DNA from: Cerioporus squamosus
Taxonomy: Eukaryota; Basidiomycota; Agaricomycetes; Polyporales; Polyporaceae
NCBI GenBank assembly: GCA_022592435.1
Contig: JABYQS010000031.1
Location: 62,001 to 126,000, forward strand
DNA: 64,000 nucleotides
Direction: 5' to 3'
Of this stretch, positions 21,630 through 33,076 are shown piece by piece. Made by a program: the position numbers and the translations under genes. Each line of letters starts with the position of its first letter. Within the stretch, counting starts at the first letter, position 1. Below the pieces are notes generated by a model, which was given only the letters and a program-made list of their open reading frames with translations, was not told where the DNA came from and did no database searches.

Positions 21630-23026
21630 TCACCCCCTTCTGTGTATCAGGTCATTCTGTATGACCAGCAATCCAGCATAGATCAAGTCCAACCTCGGCG
21701 TCGACACGCCATATGCCCTTGCCCGCCTCAACACACCGCCGACGATCGCCTCGACCTCCATGGGACGTCCACAGTCCAGGTCAACCAACATTGAAGGCCG
21801 GAAAACCGACTTCGGGTTCTCGTTCGAGAGAATAAGGTCTATGACTTCATCCGAGAGCATCTCATCCACCGCCGGCGAGGGTGCGAGCGATGCGCGCGCG
21901 ACCGTGAGCACCTCTGCCATGATGTCCCGAAGTGCCTGGCGAGACGCGGGCTGGGCGAGGACATCACCCACATGTGCACGGGTGAGGGTGCACAGGGTCG
22001 AGAAAGATGCGTTCCTGTTGCATATGCATGTACGACGTCAGGGCGCCGTCTGTCTCAATGGGCCAAGTCCAAGCACTCACCAGAGAACTTTACGCCAGCG
22101 CGCGACGTCGGCGTCCGGTGCTGCTTCCGCGTCAGACCCCGCGGCACGGAACATACCCACCAGAGCATCCAAAGAGTCTTTCGCAGCCTGTTCAGAAACG
22201 CTCGCCGCCGAAGCCGTCAGCGGGGGTCGGTGGTACCCCAAGACAAGCTTCTCGTTCCCGTGCTGCGCGACCTTCTTGCCACCATCTACGGCAGTGGTGT
22301 CGACCCAGCAGCATCCTGAGATGACGACTGTGGGAGCACTGATCTTCGAAAGGGCCTCGACGAGGTCGTCTTCGATGCCGATGCCATTCTGGAGCAGGAC
22401 GAACGTGGTTGTGGAGGTAGGGGGATCTGCGGAGAGCGGGGAGAGGAGAGGCGTGAGGAGTGCTGGGGTCGTGGTGATGTCTGAGATGCACTTGAATGCG
22501 CAGACGATGTAGGCGTAGTAGCGATCGGCTGCTTCCTCTATTGTGCGGACGACTGGGAGAGCTACGTCAGTACATGCGACAGCGGTATGGAGATGATCGA
22601 TATGAAAGTCGCACCTCGATAGGGTTTCCACGAGGTGTGGTTCCCAAGTATCTTAGACTCAATGTCCAGGCCATGTTCTGTAAGTGCAGATCAGTGAACT
22701 CGAGATGCGCCTTCGATGCGGGGTATGTGCTAGTACCTTGGAGTACGTCATAATTCGACCTGTATGCGTACAGATGAACCTGGTTTAGGCGGCGATGCAC
22801 CATATCGTGAACTACACTCACCGACAAACTGCCGTGATTCGCACTTTATTAGTCTTGTGCAGAGCATAGGCATACAATGCGCCGATTGCTGCGAAAGACG
22901 TATTCAGTACCGGTGGGCTGCTCGTCCCGGCGTTTGCCCCACTCTAATCCAGTCGCTGGAGGGGCTTGGATCGTACTCACCACCAAACCCAACCACGCAA
23001 ACATCCAATACCTCACTGTCCAGCAT
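21630..23026 (-). CDS. Ketopantoate reductase family (ApbA/PanE-like) oxidoreductase
   Basis: The family reduces 2-dehydropantoate to pantoate with NADPH in pantothenate/CoA synthesis; fungal paralogues may act on other 2-keto acids. The start at 23026 gives MLDSEVLDVCVVGFG. The first intron (donor at 22980, exon resuming at 22888) interrupts the dinucleotide-binding motif, which reads VVGFGAIGALYAYAL after splicing. Next comes VRITAVCRSNYDVLQEHG, where the arginine would contact the NADPH phosphate. The middle part has TFVLLQNGIGIEDDL, the family's Asn-Gly-Ile-Gly signature. The C-terminal helical domain includes NPKSVFRPSMLVDLDCGRPM, with the substrate-binding Ser and Asp-Leu-Asp-Cys-Gly segment. 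Five exons give about 350 residues, normal for the family. It is divergently arranged with AVL9. The exact substrate cannot be told from sequence. Confidence 0.88.
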
Positions 23027-24264
23027 TCTATGGAATCAAGAGAGGTACAAGTGGGGCATGTGGCCTATTGAGGTCAAACACGGCGATGTTTTGCGATCGT
23101 GCACCTTTATGTTCTACAGCGGGCGTCTTCATGGGAAGCCTCAAAGCTGCCTCGTCCGATCGGCCACCGGTCCCGGTCATCGCTGGCCGGTGACTAGGAG
23201 GAGTCACTCCTCCTACCCAAGTACTACCACTCTGCGCCATTGGTATTCCCATACCACTCAAACCGATGGGGATAGCTCCTACATCCATGCATATAAATAC
23301 TTAAGCGGTCGAGGAACTTATGGGAAGGCCATACACCTTCATGCTAACACCGAACTCAGGTCAAGGAGTGAATGGATATCACACAGTGGCCGACTTACTC
23401 CTCGACCACGCGTTGTACCAGTCGTGAGGTATACGTTTGAGAGAGGACACTGGGAACAGACCCTTACTCAGAAGACCTCGCCAGATGCCGCTCGCGTAGC
23501 CTTTCCCTGGCCCGGACACTGGTGGACATGACAGTCTGAAGGGGTCATGTTTGAGATAATGCCAGTAATAACTGCGATGAGCTTCCTCTCCCGATGTACT
23601 TACCTTGGATGAGCGCCATTGAAAGGGAAGCCCGAGAGGACACGAGTAGAGGTTATGCGGGGAGAAGTACATCATGTTGGTCACAGATCGCCAGTATGCA
23701 ACGCGGTCAAACCGATAGAGGTAGGCTGACATGCAACACACCTTGCTTGCGAGTTGGAACAGTTGTGTCGTCGTGATGGGGTCCGTACAGGCTTGCAGTA
23801 GGGCGGGTGGCTGAAACAGCCAAATCTATGTCCAGCGCTGCTCTGCGGGAACTTGTGTGAGTGGAGTCAGTATAGTAGCTGGACTTGAATTGGCGGAAAC
23901 TTCGATACCCGAGTCTCAATAGCCATCCAGAACAAGCACAGAAGGTGGATCACATCATGGCGGTGAATAGAGACAGCACCAAGAAGGAAACCCACCGCCA
24001 ACAAATCTTGCAAGTGCAACAGGCGCCCGTAAGTGACCTCGCGCAGCGGCCTCGCCAGGTCTCGCCATCACCACCTCTCCTCTTTACTTCGTGCAGGACT
24101 TTTGTCGTTCGTTCAACACCTGGCTTTTGTCTTAGCTGGCACAGTTGTCCCGTCTGGATATTGAAGATTAAGTTGAACCTCGAAGCTCGCACGAATCCGA
24201 CCTCGACTGGACCACATTCATACCCCGTCTGCACGCAACCACTTCTCTTCACGCTTCACTCGTT
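23027..24264. other. Divergent intergenic region between the reductase and AVL9
   Basis: About 1.2 kb separates two divergently transcribed genes and presumably holds both promoters. Pyrimidine-rich sequence precedes the AVL9 start. The 255-codon plus-strand frame overlapping it has no family features or splice support. Confidence 0.5.
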
Positions 24265-27200
24265 ATGTCTACCTTCGATCATTCCCCAGAGCCCTCGCCT
24301 CTCAACACACGCTTCTTGGTCGACCCGGACGACGATGACAACCATTCCGAGCCACACTTCTCCGACGGTGACACCGCGTCCGCCAAGTCCATTGCCTTGT
24401 CCTCGCCGCCGCGTTCACCACGCGACTCGACTGCCTTGGGAGTCCCGCAAGCTCACGAGCCCGCTGTTACTCCGGTGACACTTGTACGTCAAAGCCTCTC
24501 GCTTGCTGGGCTTACGAAACGGCACACGATGGAGACCGACGCGAGTTCGCCAAGGTCGGATGTGGACGGGGACGGAGATGACAGGAGCTTCTTTGCACGG
24601 AGATACGAGGAAGGAGAGTCACCGCTGTCAAGTGTTGCGCCCTCTATGCATGAAGTGGAGAAGCCATTGGCCACGCCGTTGCCACCCTCATTACCCCCCT
24701 CGGCTACTCTCTCTTCGCGACCACCCTCCGCGGGTGTGCGACTGAAGAGTGACACAGACAGTATCGCTTCATTTGGCTCCGCATCCACTTCATATTCCAA
24801 GAAGGCACGCCCGGAGTCGTTGCTGGTGCAGCCGACGAAGGGACCTTTGGTGCTGGGCATAGCGCTGGTGGATTTCAATCACTTGGTGTGTTTGCTACTC
24901 GCTTGGAATAAACTGCGTGTTCATGCGCTGCTGGGCATAGGTCGGACCGAAGATCGACTTTTCGCGAGGGGACATCTTTGATGATGAGGAAATCTCCAAG
25001 ATTCTTCCCTTCCTCGCGCTTCCTGATGGTGCACACTTGGTAAGTCACGCACTACGCTTCAGCAGTATACGACTTAACTGTGTCGTAGACGACTGAAGAC
25101 TACTCGTACTTCCATCTCGTTCCATCATCACCAAACCCGACCACAATCTTTGGCATATCGTAAGCATATTCCTTCAGAAAGTGCAACGGCAACCCCAACC
25201 ATTCTGCAGATGTAACCGGCAAATAAGCTCGGCCGACCTGTTAGTCAAGGGTGTAGACGTTACGCGGTCTACCGTCCAGAAGGCTGTGGTTGTGCTTGCT
25301 ACCAAGCCCGTGTTCGGGCCTATTCGGTGGGCGCAAAATCGTCGTCTTACCGTACGAGTCCTGACTGAGCCTTCACAGCGACCGGTTAGGCGTCATTACA
25401 CGAGCACTGTTCTCGCAGCGAGATTTTACGGACACGAGCATCCTTGACGACTTCTATTCATCGCTGGAGCATTCGCTTCGCGGCCAATTGACTGAGAGCG
25501 GCCTGTACATGGGTACGTATTCTTGGCCGTAGGCGAGTGTGTCCCAGTCCTGATGGTGTGCAGGTACGAGCTTGCGAGAACTGGTTCACAAGTTCCGTCA
25601 ACGGACACTGGTCCTCGTCAAGGCACTGATGCTGCAGAAGAGGGTAATGTCAAGTCTCGTCCCATCCAACAAGCATTAGCTCACCCATTTTCGGCCACAG
25701 ATTATGTTCTTCGGTCACCCAGTGGAGAAGCTATGCACATACCAGTACTCACTGGTCACGCTCGTTCCTGGTAGGCATAGCAATGTCTTCTCTTGATTGC
25801 GTCCTCATGATTTGTTCCGTCTCGCTCTAGGCTTGCTCCAGAACCTGGACGACTGCGGCTCTCCACCCCTCGCGTATCGCGCGAAGACGCTGTCACGGCC
25901 AACGTCTCTGAAGACTTCCGATCCGAAGAGTATGATGGCGTACATGGGCTTCCCCTGGATTTGTTTGGCAAGGATGCGTTTTTCCAGCCATACCTTCCTC
26001 TGCAGCAGCTCGACATGCTGAAGGATACGGGATGCTGGCTTTGCGGGAGCACGAACTCGATTGTCACGCAGCAGAAGGAGATTGACCTGCTTGTCAATGT
26101 GAGTCCGAATCCTTGGCATCTCAGGCATACTTTATTCACCTGAACTCCAGATTGAGACTGGAGTGATCGAGTTCCGCAATCCCAATGTTGAACGCATGGT
26201 CAGTCTGACACCCGCTGACCGCAAGTGGATGGATGACATCGTCACCGATGTCAACGATGGATACAGCGAGGATCCAGATATGAGTCTCAACGCTAACATG
26301 CAGTATGTCTGCGTCTTCTACGCGTAGAGTCATATTGTGCTTACACACATCCCACAGCTTCCGAGGCAGCGACGATTACCTCCGCCAGAAGTTCGAAGAG
26401 TACATCATGGCTGCGCTGTCGTCCGTCAAGTACACTGCGTTCTTGGCGAGGGGCCAGGGTAACGGCGTCGTCATCTCAGACGGCTCTGGAGATCCGCACG
26501 CGATGGAGGACTTCAACATGGTCTTCATCCAGGAGTTCAAGAGATCGCATGCGTATGAGGTGTGGGAGAGGGTGACGGACCCTCTCCTGTTCGACATCGT
26601 CGAGGCACGGTAAGTGGCGCTCAACATTTGCATATCAGTTTGCCTGACGATGCGCGCAGGCATCCATGCAACGACAAGCCATCAGTTGTGTCCGACATCG
26701 GCCTACGTCTCTCGGAGGGCATCCAAGAGCTCAAGCTCGACCAGCAGCTCGCACCCGCGCGAGAAGCCGTGTCGAGGACAATCGCTGCAGGCTCCACAAA
26801 CCTGTTCAACGCTGTCGCGGGCGTCCGCGGGTGGATGCAGCGCAATCCCAGCTCCTCATCCGCATCCAACCTATCGGACTCCTCGACCAGCCTGTCCAGG
26901 ATCACCTCGCGCGGAAGCGACTCTCAATCCCGCAAGTCTGTCGATTTGCAGCGAAACGGAAGCCCCAAAGAGAGCGACGTTCCGCCGACGCCCACTACCC
27001 GGCGCGGTCTGCGCCCGCTGAGCATCGTTGGGGCGCAACAGCTCGCGCAACCTGAGCCGCCGCTGCCACCTCCGTCGACGTTTGGTTCTTGGGGCGCGAA
27101 CATTGGCTCGTTCTTCTCCCAACGCGCAGGACGGCTCTCGGTCTCCTCGTCGCGGCCGCCGAGCGTCACGTCGTTGTCGAGAGGGCCTTCCCCCGCCCCA

Positions 27201-27419
27201 CCAGTACCCGTGATGTCGACCGACAAGGACATGCCCCCGGTGCCCAAGGAAATGCCTCCCGTACCGAAGGACGTGCCCCCGGTGCCGGCAGAGGAGGTCG
27301 AGGAGGCGAAGCCGCGAAGTCTGGACGAGGTGCCTGCGGGTAAGGATAAGGATGTCGAGCGGCTGAAGGATGAGGATGCGATGTCGACGCATTCATCTGT
27401 GACAGGCATGGCGATGTGA
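24265..27419 (+). CDS. AVL9: AVL9-family late secretory pathway protein
   Basis: AVL9 proteins carry a DENN-like fold and act in exit of secretory vesicles from the Golgi and in polarised growth. The N-terminal ~200 residues are acidic, Ser/Pro-rich and probably disordered. The conserved core starts with LVLGIALVDFNHLVGPKIDF, then FLALPDGAHLTTEDYSYFHL, GVDVTRSTVQKAVVVLA and KPVFGPIRDRL. Later blocks are LMLQKRIMFFGHPVEKLCTY, NPNVERMVSLTPADRKWMDD and RGSDDYLRQKFEEYIMAAL. Every frame change between exons coincides with a good GT-AG intron; for example the one at about 25338 joins GPIR to DRLGVITRALF. The C-terminal ~250 residues are low complexity, with a repeated PPVPKE/PPVPKD motif that could bind SH3 domains. 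The length of roughly 880 residues suits fungal AVL9. The start at 24265 is the first Met of the open frame. Confidence 0.92.
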
Positions 27420-27556
27420 GGGCACGCATGCAGGCTGATGAGAATACCGGTTGCTGCTGCTGATGACGATGTTGAGGACGAGAGTCGACGGATGTATGAT
27501 GAGATGGTGTTTATGTTGGTGCTAGTCACATATATTCTCGCGGGTAATGTCGTCGT

Positions 27557-29277
27557 TCATGTTTGTCCGGCATTGGGTAGTAAATTATTACGCATTACGC
27601 TCTCGAGCTCGTGGGTCCGTGCAATATACATACGTGTCAATACTAATGGGTGTCTAGAAGTACATGATCGATTGTAGAGGTATGGACGTAGGAGTTGTGC
27701 GATCAAGCCCGGGACAGTGTGAGTGATATTCACCGACAGATTTGTGCCGACCCGACGTGCCCACTGCACCAATGCTCGATACTCGTTGCTGGCCTCCATC
27801 TGGGCTGCCGAAGCAGGGTCAGCAGCGCGCAAGTCGAGCACGAGACTCTTGACAACGCCTATCTCCCCAGGAGCATGCTCTACCCGGGAAGCTAGGGCGG
27901 CATGGATAGTCGCCAACAACGACTGAGAGCACATTGGGCCGCGAAGGGTGACCATCTGCAGACGAGGGGCTGCGAGCCCCAAATTCCCGCACGGGGAGCT
28001 CCGCGCAAGCCGTTTGATGATGCTAGGCTGGCTGCGCAACTCCGCGGCATGCCGCGCCCTGACATCGGGGTCCAAGCTGAGCGCACGAAACACGTCGTGC
28101 GCACCATGGGACGCCTCGCCGAAACGCCCCCGGGCCGTGTCGTGCAAGCGCAGCGTGGTGAGGTGTGGAGTGGCATGGAAGAGCTGGTACCAGTTGACGG
28201 GGTTGATGAAGTCGAGCTCGGCAGCGATTTCCAGTGTCTGGAGGCGCACGTCGCGCTGGATGACGAGGTCCGCGCAGATGGTGCAGAGTGCAGAGCTCAT
28301 CAGGTGATACCTGTTAAGAAAAGGATTTCCAGGAGGAATCCGACAGATGAGCTTGCCTCCCGTGTTGGATGTTCCGACGAGCTCCATATCCCCGCTTGAG
28401 TTCCTCGATAGGGCGATGTGCGTGACGGTGTTGAGCAGAGTTGGAGGTTCCGGTCGCTGGGGAAGACCCACCCGACGGGCGGGTAGTCGACCGGCACTTC
28501 GCCTGGGTTCAGCTTGGCGAGGGCCCGGGCCCGGGCCTCAATCCATTCGCCTGGGAGCGTGATCACCGACGATACGGGACCGTACATGGTCAAAAGATCT
28601 GCGGCATAATCGCTCGGGAGGATAGCGGTGAACTCGGTGCGCACGTTCGGCCCGATATCGACCTCCTGGAGGAATAGACGGATTGAATGAATGTCGTCCG
28701 TGCAGGTGAAACTCTCGAGGAGCGGCAGCTGGAGCGGTGCACGGATGGGCCCGTCGTCCTGGAAGGCGAACACGGAGAGGAAGCGGTGAATATCCAGAGT
28801 TTTCAGTGACTTCGCATCCCTCAGAATCGCCATCAGCTCATCGGGGTGCAGAGCTGACGGAGGGGCCGGGTGGTTCCACAGCTTTAGAACCCGCAGGCGA
28901 GGAACGACATCGCTGCTGTGATGAATGTGAAGACCATCAAGACTCAGGAAACGAAGGGATGGGAAGCGACCACGAAGGAGCTGGATAGGCGGCGGATTCA
29001 CTTCAGAGGAGTTGGCCACTTGGATCGCGAGGTGTTCGAGGTTATCGGCTGGGGCGTTGAGGGCATTGTATAGAAGGTGTAGCACGTAGGGCAGTTGGGT
29101 GACATCCAGTTTGAGGCTGAGGAAGGTCACATTGCTCGGATGTGCAGCCACCAGAGCGAGTAGGCTGTTGAGATCGGAGAACCGCGAAACCGCCCCTGCG
29201 TGGTTGCCTCCAATCGCAAGATTGAAGATGGCGGTTGAAACAGTGTCGACCGTAATTCTCTGCCAATGTTTGTCCAC
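27557..29277 (-). pseudogene. Leucine-rich F-box-type protein gene with a frame break
   Basis: The upstream half (from Met at 29277, MDKHWQRITVDT) and downstream half (to TGA at 27557) are both convincing but lie in different frames that meet at about 28466. Sense passes from VDYPPVG into LPQRPEPPTLLNTVTHIAL with no room for a normal GT-AG intron unless the well-formed LLNTVTHIAL segment is discarded. Irregular leucine-rich segments (FPSLRFLSLDGLHIH, VPRLRVLKLWNHP, LPLLESFTCTDD) match the LRR part of the large basidiomycete F-box/LRR family, whose members would recruit targets to SCF ubiquitin ligases. The usual N-terminal F-box is not visible. A mid-sized protein of the same style is encoded intact at 50340-51755. 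A 67-nt intron starting GTGGGT is an alternative explanation. Confidence 0.55.
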
Positions 29278-30580
29278 GTCAGCTGAGAACTATACCAGGA
29301 TTAGCTTTACGCTCACCTGTTGTGCCATGGTTGGTGATATCTAATTCGGAGGATGAACGTCGTATAGGCAAGATGTGAGTGGTGTGTCCCGAGACCAGAT
29401 GGAAGATGTTCGTTCCGAAAGCATGCAAAGACTGGGCCTTTATATCTAGGGTGGACATCTCATTGACAATACGTGGTCGGCTGGACCGATTGACATGCAG
29501 GCACCGCCGCGGCGCCGCATTCTGGCAGACGAGGTCTATGCATTTGACACGCTCTCCTTTGATGTATATTGTTGAGATCATAGCGGCGTGGGTACATGTC
29601 TCACCAGGGGACAAGACTACCGATGCTGCAAACTCGGCCTCAGCCCAAAAGGGCGGTCGTCTAGCAGACTTGACGACTCAAGAGCCTGGGGAGGGCGGAC
29701 CAAAGTCCTCGGTCGGAGCGAGGTGTTGCCAATACCAATCGATGGTTATCGCTACAGCCTCACATCATTGTACACTCACCTAGTTGTCCCCAATGCGTTG
29801 CTGACTCCGGAGGTAGACGTATGGGCACAAGTGGACAGGCGCCTACGTTATGGCCAGTCCGGTGAACGCCCGAAGTGGCTATGCCTCGCTTGTCAGCTAC
29901 GGATGCTTGAGCTACATGATGCATGACCATCCTGACTCCTCATTCGACAATGTTCATTAATCGCACTGTCCAAGGACTTCTTTTCAAGCCACAGCGTGAA
30001 GTGAGTACTGATCCGTTTGCTACCAGACTCTGCGGGCCTGCTGGACGCTGGTGGCGTGTACATTGCGCATTCTTCTCTCCCGACTCCCGAGGTGCGACGA
30101 TCCGAATACTCGACGCATACCTCTGAATTCGCTTGCGGAGTCTTTCAGCCTTCAGGTCTCTCTGAATGGGAAGGTCTGGCATCAGTACTGATCTTGTGTC
30201 GGGATCTGCCAAATGGACGTTCTGTTCAACTTGCAAGCGCTATGTGACGTCGCCCTCCTTCCTCGCTGAGTATCAGTGGATACCCCGTAGGCTGTATGAC
30301 ACATGCCTCTGATCACCAGGTCGAGACGCTGCCTTTACTTACGCTTACAGCTGTCAAAAATGGGCGGCCACCTTCAAGTTCTTCGCTCACTGAGTCATGC
30401 GGTTGGCTTATCGCGTTCCGGCTGTTGGCGCGATGGCTCGAACAAGCAATCCGATACTCATTTACATCTACCTTGCCTCAAGGAAGCCATCCGGACACTA
30501 GGGCAGACGTGAAGTATATAAGTATGTAAGTGAAGCTGCACCCGCGAGCCTTCCTCGTATCGCTACTACTTACTCACTGC
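29278..30580. other. Intergenic region upstream of the P450 pair
   Basis: About 1.3 kb shows no supported gene. Short frames on both strands lack motifs. It should contain the promoter of the first P450 at its right end. Confidence 0.5.
30515..30522 (+). promoter_or_regulatory. TATA box of the first P450 gene
   Basis: TATATAAG sits about 60 bases before the ATG at 30581. Confidence 0.5.
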
Positions 30581-32641
30581 ATGGATTCAACTCTCAGTAG
30601 CCCCGCCACGCTCTTCGCTATTCTCATTGGCGGTTGTTTACTACTCTTCAAAGTATGTCAGCCAGCCAAATCTCGAGGTGTCTCACTACCGCCTGGTCCC
30701 CGTCCGCTTCCCTTGATCGGCAATTTTCTTGACATCCCCACCGTACGCCCATGGGAAGCATACCGGGAGCTTTGCCGCAAATACGGTATTCACGGTAACC
30801 TACACCTTCAATACGTATCAAGTACTGACCGTTGACTTCCTAGGCAACATCATCTCGTTGCGAGCCTTAGGACAAACACTGGTTATCGTGGACGATCCGG
30901 ACATCGCTGTCGAGCTCCTTGAAAAGCGCTCATCGATATATTCGTCCAGACTGCAGTCACCAACAATCGATTTGTGAGTAGATCGCTCATGACATCGATA
31001 AGCAACTCATCATTCTAGTAGAGTCGGATGGGGCGGATGGGATATCGCGATGTTGCCTTATGGCTCGTGGTGGAGAGCCCATCGCCGCGTCCTTGCTACT
31101 CATCTCCATCGCGGTGTTGTTGTTCAGTATAACGACTATCACCAGGAAAATGCACAAGAACTCCTACGGCGACTTCTGTGCACTCCTGAGAATTTGGTCG
31201 ATCATCTACGCTTGTGAGTAGCCCTCTTCTTTCCGACGCTTGAATCCCACTCACAATCTTCCCCTATCAGCTGCGTCAGCTCCACTCTTCTGAAAGCGGT
31301 TTACGGTCTGCAAGTGAAAGATGAATATCTAAGGCTTTTCCAGGAGGCCTTCTCCAGTCTGGACCTCGTGCTTAATGGGAGCATTCTCGACTTCTTCCCA
31401 TTCCTTGCCCACACTCCAACCTGGCTCCCAGGCACTGGGCTATTGCGACGCCTTGCGTACTACCGCCCGATCGTGGCGGCGATGCGCGACGTACCTTGGA
31501 AAGACGCCAAAGCTGCGATAGTGAGTACGTCTGTGTCCTCCAAGTATTCACTAGGGTAATTGACATACACGGTTGATGCAGCGTACAGGCAGCGCACCGG
31601 ACAGCCTGGCTAGTCAGTCGATAGAGAAAGTCTCACATCTGCAGGGAGAGCAAGCTGCCCAACAGGACGATATCTACAGAAATGCGCTATCGATAGCCTA
31701 CGGGGGTACGTACGTGTTCTAGCTCGAACCGGTATGCTTCTGATATGCGTGTACATAACCCAGGTGGTATCGATACGGTGCGTCTGATACGAAAAAGCCA
31801 ACAATTTCCAAAGCTGACGCCGAGGCCGCGACGGACAGAGCCACGCCACTCTTTGCGCTTTCTTCGTAGCAATGTCGCTCTCTCCAGAGGTGCAAAAGAA
31901 GGCGCGCATAGAATTGGACGTCATTGTGGGACCATCGCGGTTCCCAACCCTGGCAGACCGCGCGAACCTGCCCTACATCGACGCTATAGTGAAGGAAACC
32001 CTGCGGTGGCACAATGCTGCACCCATACTGATACCGCACGTAAGTACGGCCGATGATACCTACGACAACTTCTCTATACCGGCGAACTCGGTTGTGGTGG
32101 TGAACGCATGGTATGTCCCCTTGTTGCTAATGGAAGGCATTGTATGAATGCTCCCGCTGATATTCCTGTGGCAGGTCAATCATGCACGACCCGCAGACGT
32201 ACCCGCAACCTGAGAAGTTCATTCCTGAGCGGTATCTGAAGGATGGGAAGATCAACCCAACTGTCAGAGATCCTCGGAGCGTTATCTTTGGGTATGGCCG
32301 CCGGTCAGTGCTGTAGTTCATAGCTGCGGATTGCACGTCTAACCCGAACGATGTCAAGCAGGATCTGCCCAGGGAGGCACTTCGTAGACGCCTCGCTATT
32401 CATCTACATCGCCTCGATCCTGCACACTCTCGACGTCTCGCCGCCCCTTGACGACGATGGTCAGCCCATACATATCGTGCCGCAAACCACAACTTCGATA
32501 ACTTCGTGCGTCCTCTCACGTCGCTCATTGTATTCGACTGCGCTGTAACCCGTGCGCCTACACAGACGTATCGAGGATTGCAGATGCACTATCAAGCCCC
32601 GTTCGGCCAACGCAGAAGTCCTACTCCGTAACATGGCTTAG
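30581..32641 (+). CDS. Cytochrome P450 monooxygenase, copy 1
   Basis: This is a microsomal class II P450 that would use electrons from P450 reductase to insert oxygen into an organic substrate. The N-terminus has a hydrophobic anchor (TLFAILIGGCLLLF) and the Pro-rich hinge LPPGPRPLPLIGN. Later motifs are the oxygen-binding helix (GGIDT joined to SHATLCAFF after an intron), the ExxR of helix K (KETLRWHNA), the PEKFIPERYL segment, and the haem-ligand loop FGYGRR joined to ICPGR. Many short introns occur at the same places as in copy 2. Splicing across the last intron gives RIEDCRCTIKPRSANAEVLL before TAG at 32639-32641. It resembles enzymes usually annotated as O-methylsterigmatocystin oxidoreductase in basidiomycetes, but that name should not be read as the true substrate. 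Confidence 0.92.
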
Positions 32642-33076
32642 TTTGATGACAAAGATACAATCCGAGCCGCTCCCGATGGGCCTGTACTATTCTTGTCAAT
32701 GCGCAACGCAACTACATCTCCTTGACCCGTCTGCGTGTCATCTGCGTCTCAGATCACCGCATTGCTGTCGGCGTGACCTTTCCAGTTTCAGGTCCTTCCG
32801 TCAATGGTCGAACGACGGTGGTGTTACGGACTCACAACCGTTGTCAACCACGACGTCTCAGCTTTGCATCTCAAATCCTGCGCAAGTTGCGGCGCGAGAT
32901 CGGCTGAGAGCTAGCCGCAGCCACGTACATATTGGCTCCGAGGGACCGATGACATCCAGACAGGCGCGAGCGTTATATGCGCGATCGACTAGAATGTGGC
33001 AGGCGTGCGACCACCTGAGTGGAGCGTGCCCTTGCATACTTATCTCTGCTCGATGCTAACTCATGATCAGACTAGC
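32642..33076. other. Spacer between the two P450 genes
   Basis: This is a 435-base intergenic gap with no gene. TTATATGC at about 32973, roughly 100 bases before the next ATG, may be its TATA element. Confidence 0.5.

Noticed and set aside
22764..23531. 255-codon plus-strand open frame between the reductase and AVL9
   Set aside because: Overlaps the first exons of the reductase on the other strand and has no recognisable domain.
26871..27529. Minus-strand open frames under the AVL9 3' end
   Set aside because: Antisense shadows of the Pro/Ser-rich AVL9 tail.
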